From positions 4,783,121-4,847,120 of the forward strand of contig CM035360.1 in NCBI GenBank assembly GCA_020137815.1: a DNA stretch of 64,000 bases. The letters are read 5' to 3'. The notes below the pieces were generated by a model. The model ran no database searches, was not told the origin of the DNA, and was given only the letters and a program-made list of their open reading frames with translations. Position 1 is the stretch's first letter. Each line of letters starts with the position of its first letter. Origin of the DNA: Hormiphora californensis. Its lineage: Eukaryota; Ctenophora; Tentaculata; Cydippida; Pleurobrachiidae. The position numbers and the translations under genes were made by a program. Positions 49,822 to 61,800 of the stretch are shown piece by piece.

Positions 49822-52800
49822 GAGAGTGAGAGAGATAAAGGTGGATAAATGGAGAGAGAAATAGAGGGATAATGTATGTGAAGAAGTTAGAGCTGTCATG
49901 GTACATGCACTCTGTGATGGTTGTGTTTATAAAGGAGCAAGAGGGTTGGAGGAAATGCAAGCACTTCCCGGCTCTTGTGTTGAAGTTGTTTTACGAAACG
50001 TCGCGTGGTGGGTTACTATGGTTACTGGGTTACTAGGTTACTAGGTTAGCATCAGTTCAACATCAAAATTAAAACAAGCGTTCACTTTACCTTCCATGCA
50101 ATATATCTCTCTTTAACAAAGATAAATTGAATATCTTTGATATGGAGAAAGGGTCGAACAAGGCAAGCAATATTATATATGTAACCAGTATAACCACATC
50201 ACATATTTCAAGCCCACACACAAACTCGCACATTTTCAAACCCGTGAACATTGAACGTACCATCACCATATGCACACACATATCTAACTACACGCACACT
50301 CACAGATGAGCCAGAGAGTGAGGGCCGGGGGATGAGGAACGCTTAAACCGGGGACTGTTCGGGGCACTCAGCATTACCCTAGTGATCAAAAATAATAGGG
50401 GAGGGGTAGTATGTATAGGGGGGCACTAAACATTACCCTAGTGATCAATAATAGGGGAGGGGTATAGGCGGGGGTTGGTTACGAAGTCACCCCTTTTATT
50501 GCATACATGAGCCTCCATATGAGCTATTATAACGGAGGAGTAATTTCATTACCAAAGGCGGCGGGGGGGGGGGGGGGCACTAAACATTAGTACCAGTTAC
50601 ATTTGTTGTCGGGCCGGTATAAATAGGGATTTGTAACATACATGTCAAGCTAAATTTATCAATAAAACAACAATTGCATCACCTACTTTTTATAAACTCC
50701 AGAGATAAGATTCCCAGTTTTCTTTTCAGGTGTTGTTCTGTGTTCCTCTGTACTTTCTCCTGTACTTGATTTGGGGAGGAGGTACACTTCCCTTTAATAC
50801 ATCTTGCTCCTGGATGTGAATATGTGTTAGAAATGTGTTAGAAATCTAAGTGTGTGTTAGAATAGTGAAAATCTTGGACCGAATCTTTTCTTTTTTTCTT
50901 GGGCCATGTTGAAAATATTAAAGTATATTATGTATACTGGGAAATAGTGGGTAGAATGGTACCTAGTTGAATTATTTATGAGTGCAAGTGTGCCTGTGTA
51001 CCCGAATTCGACGTTTCTTTTCCTCAAGTTGGCGCAGCTTTTTCTGCAAGTTTCTGATTATCTTTTGTGTCTTGATATTACTGAAATAGTAAGGGATTAT
51101 GTAACACATATCAGAAACATACCTTTAAAAAGTATAACACACAGACTTAAAAAAGTAATAAAACACAGACAGAGAACCAAATTAATTAACTAATTAAATC
51201 AACAAACTAATTAAATGAACAAATCCTGTACCTATCGTTGTATGACTGTACTGCGGTACTGGGGATGTTGGGGTCTGAGTTCGCATTGTTCAGCTCATTG
51301 AGAAACTGTTTTGTTAACTCTGAAAATAGGGAGTATGTGTCATGGATCAGGGATGATACGATAAACTAAGTTATACAATATAGCTTGGCAACTTAAAGTC
51401 GGATTTTTTGAAGTTGTCACCCCCCTTTTCGTGCGCGGAATGTTTTTGCGCATCACATCACATGTTAACGTGTGGTGTGCGCGTCAAAATTGATAAATTT
51501 CACATGCGCGGTCATTTTAGGGTGACAACTTCAAAAAATCCGACTTTAATATTAGTCCATAACATTTCCTTTAGAATTGTATCCAAACCTTCAAATTTAT
51601 TTTTTGGACTTTGCTCAAATGCATTTTTTATCCCCTAGAGAATGAATTTTAGGTCACTTATTATAGGGCCCTTGCAGTCAGCGTGTAGGCCATTCAGTTT
51701 CTAAAATTTTTCTCCGCCATTGTGTATTTTTAATTTTTTTTCCCAAATTGTACCTCCGCCAGCGGGTGAAGATGGAGTAATGGGAGAGATGTATCCTAGA
51801 TAGGCGGGCAGGGATCGTTGCTTCAACAATGGTTTCATGTTATTTAGCATCTAAAGAATAGCGTGACGTATAGATCTGGCGGGATAGAAGGCTGGGAAAT
51901 ACTGATTTAGGTACCGAAACTAACGATATACGATACCATGACAACAAACCAAACGGATCAAAGAAATTGGGTGTGGTGGACTGTATTTTATATGCAGAGA
52001 GATTTACAATATATTATGTACATATACTACATATATTGATCGTAGGGAGGGATCTCAAGCTTGTGAGGGTCAACAGATAAAAGGGTTGTGGTTGAAATCT
52101 AACTACAGTCGGACTCCGATTTACCGGGCCCCGATTTACCGGAACCCCGATTTACCGGGAGGATAAACTTCCCCCGATATAGGAAATTAACGGTATTTGA
52201 CCCCGATATACCGGGCACCCCGATTTACCGGGCAAAACCCTTTCCCCCGAGCATCCCGGTAAATCGGGGTCCGACTGTATATAAAGCTTTGCAACTTTGT
52301 AACTAAATATAACGCTGTGCAGAGAATGAGATGCGTTACAAGTTTTTATCAAGATGATTGATGAGTTCCTTACCATTTGTAAACATACAAATATTAGTTA
52401 TTCATCTAAGATTAAAGGCTTCATTATTTGATATAAGATATTTATCAAAACAATGTGATATTGCATGATTATATCGCTGATGGTCCTTGTCCCGGAGAGT
52501 GCTCTACTCACGGTTGCGAGGAGCTATTAACAAGTAAAACAAGGAAGTTTTAGTTCAACAGTTTACACATGTTTCAATACAAATTGTATTTCATCAGAAA
52601 TAGGTTCTGATGAAATACAATTTGGAATTGGTGTGAATAAGGTGTAAAAACACTGAGGGGACACAGTTCTTACTTATATCCCGCTACCCCTATATCTGCA
52701 CGCTCCCGCGGAAGCAGAGTGCATATTTCACCGTGCAAATCGTCGCGCGGAGCGGGAGTGATATGTGCACTCGCGGTATATATATGTAGTTATACATAGC

Positions 52801-53958
52801 TATAATAAAGAAGCTTCTGGAATTAGTCTTATTTTTAAGAGTACCATATATCGCTGCCATTATTCAAGCAAGTATACACATACATCAATATATGAGCAGA
52901 GAAATACCCACTATACAATGCAATCATGCTGCTGGAAATGCATTCTAAATTGCAGTGATTATATAAATTGCAGCGGTGCAATCACGAGCAACTTCACTGC
53001 GATGCACCCCCTCATTTACACATGAAAGGATCAGTGCTAACTCGCATTAATTAGATGACGTTCAACTGAAACTATAAAATAAACAGATGCTGGTCAAAGC
53101 ATATTGTGCAGCTGTATTGTTTAGAGATGGTGCAATATATCCAAAATTTGATTGATTTTGGGTTTTGATTTTCGATATATTATGTACACTATGGTAGGAT
53201 GTAAACACGGCAATAATACAGATCTGGCAGCAGTACGGAAATTGTCTTAATTTACCAATTTCTTTACTAACCATACTAATTAACGATCAAGATAGCGGTG
53301 TGATATTTCTATATACGTCAACAGTGCAGCTCTATGTTTGATATAGTCAACTGCTCAAATTATCAAAGCGATAAAAGCTTAGACAGGCAGCTAGCCGACT
53401 GTACGTGTGGAGAAGTTGCTGCAACGGAGGATGAATATTGAATGTCGAGATCGAGTGTATAATAGATGTCCTAATTGGGGGGGGGGGCTAATCTGCAGTA
53501 CATAATATATGTAAAGGAAGCAATGATCATATCGTGTGTGTAGCAGCAGGTAACATGTGAAGGGTAAAGAAGGCGGGGACAATGTTCATAACAAAGGGAG
53601 TTCATAAGGCAGGCCATCAAAAGAAAGAGGAGGAGGGAGCATTCCTAAGAACCAGCCCCCTGTCGATAGGGCATTTAAAAGTAGAACGGGAGTAGAACCC
53701 ACTAAACATGTACACCATGACAATGTACTATAGCAGGTTACAAGCAGCACTTTTAGGCACAAGGAACATACTATAATGAGTGGAAACCTCAGACCACAAA
53801 CACGTTCTTCGGAAAACCCAATTATGCATTCTGAATGAAGATAAACTAATGCTAGAGATCCCCGAAAGAACAGTATTCCTGAAAAATTCTGTTAAGGAGT
53901 GGTCGTATAATGATTGAGTGAGTAGAGAGAGAGAGAGAGAGAGAGAAAATAAAGCGAA

Positions 53959-54024
<66 letters not shown>

Positions 54025-55853
54025 TTATCTCCAGTACTGATACAACAGATGGCAAACTACTCAGTTCTCAATCTTGTCTCCCCCCATCAACTTTACGGAC
54101 TACAGACTGCAGATTCTCTTTCCCTCACTATCCCTCCATATCCCTATCTTTCCCTCTCTTTCCCTCCCTTTATCTCTCTTTCCCTCTTTGGACTTGGTTT
54201 GGTTTGGACATATTTTCTCTCCGATCTCATAAATATTAAATGGCCCCAATTCCCTCAAACACTTGTTGAGTGGAGACTCTCCACACACTCCATTAGCAGT
54301 CTTGTGTAGAGCTGTGAAATTCGCACTGAGCACTCAAAAAAAACAAGTACTGAGCAAGGAGAGATAGATGCTCAGAGAGAGATGAGACAAAGAGAGAAAG
54401 TGAGAGAGAGAGAGAGAGCGAGCGAGAAAGATGCCCAGAGAAGGAGAAAATGGGGGTTGAGGGGTGCTAATGCAGTACTCCAAACACACGATAGGTTTTC
54501 TTTATGCAGGAGATAAGATAATGGGCATTATCTGGCTATGATGCTCATGATGATGGACAGAGGGCTGTATTACAATAGATGATCATCTATAATGTGAATT
54601 GTATATTGTACATGCCATTACAACAAAAAGTACAACTATCCCAGCGATTATGATCAGTAGGCATTTATTAAGAATGTGCTGTGTAATCACTTTGTAACAG
54701 CTGAACTGCAGTAGCTATGGATTTAATCCTGGGAAGCAGCATTATTAGCATTACTATTAGCACTACTATCACTGCGCTGGCAAGCGCAAAGGTGACCCCA
54801 TCCATCCCCCGAAAAAAAATTCCCCCAAAAACGGCCCGCTTGCTCACAGCGTATATATAGTTATTTCATACTTTTAGCCCATTTTGGCACTTTTTGACAT
54901 GCCATAACTCCCGAACCGGAAGAGCTAGGAAGCTGAAATTTTGTACTTAGAAGCTTCTTGTAGACCTCTATCGATGGTAAAAATTTCAAGTGGCTAGCTC
55001 TTTTTGTTCAAAAGTTATAACACCACCCCCAAAACAGAAAATTCAGTGTGGGGATAACTAGGTTGATACATACATACATATATATATATACATAGACGTA
55101 TAGACGCTTTGTTACCTTCCGTTTGGTCCCAGTTTGAGACGAACCAGACATCGTACGACCTTAAACCAAGCGGCATTCGACAGACAATTGTCTCGTGCAT
55201 GTACCCATCTGGGTGACGACTCTCCATCTTACCTATGATGCGCGCAATGACGTCATGAGTGACGTCATTGCGCGAGACCGACTAACTTTTTTCAAACGCC
55301 TCTAGCACCCTGAAGACGTGTTCCAATTTCTGATTTGACGAAAAATCGTTACCGGCAAATCGTCTGAACTTTCAGATCCTTTATAGCGAATTTTTGTAGC
55401 TTATCATTTTGAGCCCTTAAATCGCGTCGGAAGTAAAAAATTTGACGAAAAATTCAGCAAATTGAACGTTTTTCGAGCAAAAACTCCCTTTCCTGACCAC
55501 TGTGGTCAATGAAACTTTACAAGCTCCTTTGGGGTATTGATTCAAAATATATTGTGATGCAATTACGTCGTTACGACGTCACTAATTACGTCAAATGACG
55601 TCATTATGACGTCTAAAATACGATTTTCACAGAAATTCGTCTCGTTTCTCATATAACGCATCATTTCGACAATATTACATCATGAAATAATGTCATGCTG
55701 CGATTAGAAACCAAAAAGGGACCTAAATTAAGCCAAAAACTAATTGAAATTAGTTGGCGGGAAAGGTGACCCACTTACACCTTTGCCTGCTGCCGGGATC
55801 AGGGATATAAGAGGTGAATATAATGGAATAAGACAGTGAAAGAGAGTGTGATA

Positions 55854-55952
<99 letters not shown>

Positions 55953-58708
55953 ACAGGGAGACAGGGAGGGGAGAGAGAGGGATAGAACGAACAGGAATAA
56001 GTTAACCTTTCCCGCCAACTAATTTCAATTAGTTTTTGGCTTAATTAGCATTATATGACGTGGGAAATATATCAAAGACTTTCCAAAATGACGACCCGAA
56101 TTCTGGAATAATAGCTCTGGGATCTACGTGGTATAATGTAGCACTAATGAAGGCACGTTCAAGAAATTAGAAATGTGAATAATTTAAAGGATCTAAAAAG
56201 CAGGGTATAGTGTGAAAGACGGAGCAAGATTGAAGGAGAGTGGGAGAGAGAAAGAGAGAGAGAGAGAGAGATTGTGAGAAAAAGAGATTCTAAAAAGACA
56301 TGAATTATGCCATGTGTGTTGCAGTGCAGCTGCAGGTTACCAAACTTCATTTTGTCGGGTATTCCAAGAACTGCAGGAGCAAGGGGAGTGTCACCAGAAC
56401 GAAATGTTAAATGTATTTAAATTTGCAATTCTCGACATATTTCTTAAACTACCATTTAGATAGGGTCCTGTCTCAACGCATAGAGGATCGGAGGAGCTTT
56501 AACTTCAAGATGGAGCAAGTCGAGTAATAAGTATAAAGTAGCACTAATGAAGGCACGCGTTGAAGGGAAAAGAAAAGAGAGGGGGACCAATCAGAGGACT
56601 CTAAAGTCTATGTAGATAGGGTGCCAGACAAGTTTCAGGAAATTGAAGATGGTATATATTGTTCGTTTTTGTCATACAAAACGCTCTATTTCCCTATTTA
56701 CAGCCTGACCCAATTGATCTATTTTGGGCTATCTAGAGCCTATTAATTTTAGGAAGTTGCTGATTCAATTTGTACAGATATAATGAGGTTACATTTGGTA
56801 TCTAATGCTGCAGGTATCTGACACCCCAGTTCTAACAGACAAGTTGTCTGAGACAACCAATTATAAAGGAGCAAAAATTTTATAAAGGAGCATAAGATTC
56901 AAATTTAATTGGATTATTATTATGTTAGGGCCATGTTTAGATGCTAAGGTCCCAGTTCTAAAAAGTTCCATCTAATACAAGAGGCCGGAGCTTGTATTGT
57001 ACCTGACGTTTTGTGTTGATAACACTCCAACTTAGTTTTGGTGTCCAAGATCTCACTATCAACCGCTGATTCCGTATTTAACTGGAAAAAGAAATTGTCA
57101 GGGTTTAAATCTAATACGTTGTTGCGGACTGATCGGGGACTGATCTAGGTAATCAGGCTTCATACTTGTTCAGACTCTATCTGATATAGAGTCTATCTAA
57201 GGAGTGAGAGAGAGAGAGCTGGGTTCTCAGAGCCCAAACGTATGGACTATGGACCAGGGAAGAATGTCGAGAGAGAGAGAGAGAGAAATAGGGGGGCACC
57301 TACGGAAGGGAAGAAAGTTGAGAAGACCCCATCCACATCCACATCCTCATCACTGCCAGCAAGGTGGATATCTAGCTCTCCCATACTGCTGTTAGCTGCC
57401 GTTGATGTGGTGCTCTCACCCCGCCATATCAGGGGTCTGGTAAAGGGAGAACTGTACTGGGGGTAATATCAGGGGGGTCTGGTAAAGGGGGAACTGTACT
57501 GGGGGTAATATCAGAGGGGTTTTGTAATGGGAGAACTGTACTGGGGGTAATATCAGAGGGGTCTGGTAAAAGGAGAACTGTACTGGGGGTAATATCTTAT
57601 ATCAGGGGGGTCTGGTAAAGGGAGAACTGTACTGGGGGTAATATCAGAGGGGTCTGGTAAAGGGAGAACTGTACTGGGGGTAATATCAGGGGGGTCTGGT
57701 AAAGGGAGATTGGGAGAACTGTACTGGGGGTAATATCAGGGGTCTGGTAAAGGGAGAACTGTACTGGGGGTAATATCAGGGGGGTCTGGTAAAGGGAAAA
57801 CTGTACTGGGGGTAATATCAGGGGGGTCTGGTAAAGGGAGAACTGTACTGGGGGTAATATCAGGGGGGTCTGGTAAAGGGAGAACTGTACTGGGGGTAAT
57901 ATCAGGGGGGTCTGATAAAAGGAGAACTTTACTGGGGGTAATGTATTGAAATGGGACCCGGGAGGGGTAATATCAGGGGGTAGGGGGGTGGTATGATGTC
58001 AATAGGGCATGGGGAGAGCCTAGAAAGAGGGGCCGGGCTGCAGGAATATGGGTGATTGAGAAAGTGGAACAGAGAACGGCATAATAAATTGAGAGAGTCT
58101 AAGATCAGAGATCAGAGATTCTAATCGGAGAGGCATAAAATATTGAACTACATCATATAAACAGAAAAAACAACAAGCTAGCACGAGGTCACCGACGGAT
58201 GGTACAAGAGCTAGAGTTGCTACAACAAAGTATGGAGGAGCCATAGTTGATACAATAAAATATGGAGGAGGAGGAGACTGAAAGATGAGAAAGGTAATAC
58301 ATACTGGGTGATTTAATGTTATGACTTTTCTCCTTCTTATCTTACAACTCATTATTTGCATTTTTCTCACGATCAGGTCCGACAACTCACTTTATCTCTG
58401 TTATTTCTCTCTCACTCTGTCTCTCTTTCTCTGCCTATCCCTCTATCTCTGTCTATCTATCCCGGAAGCCGAAACTGGCAAAAATCTCCAGAGATAAGAG
58501 ATCACACGCAGGGAGGAACAACTCTAAAAGCATGGCAGGTTAAAACTTGACAGTTTAAAACGGAGTTTTACACATTGGCATGTTGCCATGGTTACATCAT
58601 GCAGTACCCGGCAGATGTTACAAACATAACAGCAGTGCAATTGTACAGGCTTGCAATTACCACAGATGGTGAGATAGTGAGAGAAAGAGAGTCGCATAAG
58701 GAGTGCGA

Positions 58709-58807
<99 letters not shown>

Positions 58808-61800
58808 TGAGAGAGACATTTGTAAAACTTACGTGTCTTTGGTTCTAATTTGTTCCATGACGCGAGAAAAGTGACCTTGCCTCTGAAAATAAGATCTGCA
58901 TCAGAGGAAGATCGGGAAAAATGATAGAGATGAAACGATAGAGAGATGAAGGAATAAAGATGTTGTTTTTAAAACGAATAATAATTGAATAATCTCGTAA
59001 AGTAATCGAGAACAGGACAAGGCGTATATATCAGAACAAACAAACAGACCGACAAACAAACAAACAAACAAACAAACAAACAAACAAACAAACAAACAAA
59101 CAAACAAACAAACAAACAAACAAACAAACAAACAAACAAACAAACAAACAAACAAACAAACAAACAAACAAACAAACAAACAAACAAACAAACAAACAGA
59201 CCGACAAACAAACAAACAAACAAACAAACAAACAAACAAACAAACAAACAAACAAACAAACAAACAAACATCATATTCTAACCATGTTATGATCATCGGA
59301 AGAGTCCAATGTTTCCTCCGAATTCCACCCCAGTGTATCAGGGGTAGTGTTGCCATGGTTACCATTACCACCGTTACTCGTCCTCCCAAACTTCTTCTTC
59401 ATTACATCCGCACCTGACAGACGGAAACATGGTAAAGAGAAAAAGCGCAGTGGAATGAGAGAGGGAATTGAAACATGGTAGAAAGAGAAGGGGAGCTGGT
59501 AGAGGGAGAAGGGAAACTGGGACAGTCAGAGAGAAGGAGAAGTGGCAGAGAGAAGAGGAGCTGAAGGGGGCAGAGGAGCTGAAGGGGGCGAAGATCCCAA
59601 GAGTGTAACCAGTGGTGATGTAACTGTGTAACGGCCGGGGGGAATGAAAGCATCAAAGATGAAACCTGGATAGTTGCAGAAAGGATTATACAACATGATG
59701 CACAAACAGCAACCATTGCTATATATCGAGAAAGTACATGTATGTGAATTGTGAAACCCTATACATTGTCACGTGTATAAACAGTGTTCATTGAACACCC
59801 TGTCATATACTTGTGGCAACAAAACAACGTTGTCACTTGCCCAGTGGCAGAAAGATGATTCGTGCATCAGTATTCAAATTTGGCAAACTCAAAGTGCATC
59901 TTTCAGTTGTGACCAAAGGGTACAACTTTGTCAGCCAGTGCATCGGCCGGGGGCAATTTTGGGGAATTTTTAATGCAGATATAGTCTTCAACAATCATAA
60001 ACGTGGTTAATGAACCATATTTAGCCTGTAGGAAACCTGAAATTTAAGAAAAAAACGATTTGAGAAAAAGATGCACTGATGCATCATAATGCACTTAGAT
60101 ACGCCAAAATACTATGTCCAATTTCGGTCATTTTGGGGTATTTTATTTCAGATATAGCCATAAACAGTCATAAACGTGGTATATCAATCATATTTAGTAG
60201 ACAGTTGGGTGATCGGATAACTGTTTATTAGCCTCATGTTTGATATTCAGAGTTTTTGTTATTCTCTCTGTGGCTGGACAAATGAATCAGACGGGTATAA
60301 TGACGCTACCAGTTTCGAGGATCTACCTCTTCATCGGGCTCAAATTAATTTGTTTAAAGTAGTGTTGAAAAGTTTGTTTAAAGTAGTGTTGAAAAGTTAT
60401 ACCCGTCTGATTCATTTGTCCAGCCACAGAGAGAATAACAAAAACTCTGAATATCAATCATATTTAGCCTGTAGGAAATCCAAAATTTGAGAAAAAACGA
60501 TTTTTAGAAAATGATGCACTGATGCATTTACATACGGCAAAATACGAGTATTTAGCAGTATTTAAATGCATCAGTGCATCATTTTGACAAAACGCAAAAT
60601 TAAGACGATTTTGACCAAAAAGCTACCATTGAACATGCCCCTGGGCTATTTCTAGAGCTTCTGCTGATATTTTCTAAAAAATTTAGCTGGTCAACTGCAA
60701 CCTCGATGTGCATCATGATGCATCATTTCCTTCATTCTTCACCTAAAGTGCATCAGTATAAAAATATACTCAAATACTCATCTTTCTGCCACTGGGGTCA
60801 CTTGTCAGCCATGCAGCCATGTTAATGTTGTTCATTTTGTTCATTTTGTTCACATTGTTCATGTTGTTTGTGTTTATTGTGTGGAGTTGTGCATTTGTGA
60901 GTCCGTATTGATAGAAAAAGGAAACAGCAGGCAACTACTCAACAGAAAATATGATAAAGCAACACAATCTTCCATATGAAAAAAAAGGAACACTATCTAA
61001 AGCTAATCAGGGTTTTCTGTCTTTTTTATTTTGGTTCATTTGCATTCATATCTGGCCTAGATCAATGAATTGGACTTTCATGGCCATTATATATTGTCTG
61101 GGTGTATCAGTTAATTGTCCCCTTGTTATGTTCTAACCCTCCCGAAGAGATAGAGATGGTCGAACAAGGCAATTGTCCCCGGTGTGACACGTGTAAATCT
61201 ACTCCTCAGCACGTGTAAATCTACTCCTCAGCACGTGTAAATCTACTCCTCAGCACGTGTAAATCTACTCCTCGGTGGTCCAACATGATTTGCACCTCAG
61301 AACCATGCTCCTCAGTGCGATAACAAAGCTGTGCCGCATTGACTGCTGCCCCAGTAGAAGAATCAGACTAACTAAACAGCAGTAGAGGGACCCTGCGAGG
61401 TGGTAACTCAAGCCCATCTCTTTAATACCACCCATATAATCATTCACGGCGAGGTAGTCGGCGTTGTAGCAGAAGAACGGAAGGTTCAGCTGCATCATGA
61501 TAGAACTAACTGTGAGAAAGGCTAGGTAGGCATAGGTAAGGAAGTCAGCCAGCCCAAGATAAACCACTAGTCGGAGGGTTACCAAGATGTACTCTAGGAG
61601 GAGAGAGTGGCGGTGATGGTGGGCTCTCATTGCGCTAACCTCCGATACCTCACTCTGCTGTGCCTCATCTTCCTCCTCCACAGGGTCTGCAGGGGTTCTG
61701 TACCGGAATGCTAGGACTCCCAGGTATGTAACCATGGCAATGGTACCAAGCATCATCGCTGAGCCAAGGACCATGTTTAGGATGAGAAAACCAAGATTGA

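Noticed and set aside
54100-54333. Minus-strand ORF of 77 codons
   Set aside because: The second half is GA-repeat translation, and the first half has no clear donor in frame.
57300-57414. Acidic candidate exon (GELDIHLAGSDEDVDVDG) between exons of the TMCC-like gene
   Set aside because: The frame looks protein-like, but the donor (gtgccc) is poor and its phase fits neither neighbour. Kept out of the model.
58901-59389. Phe-Val-Cys-Leu repeat protein
   Set aside because: This is a reading of the (CAAA)n microsatellite. The true exon at 59283-59413 uses another frame.
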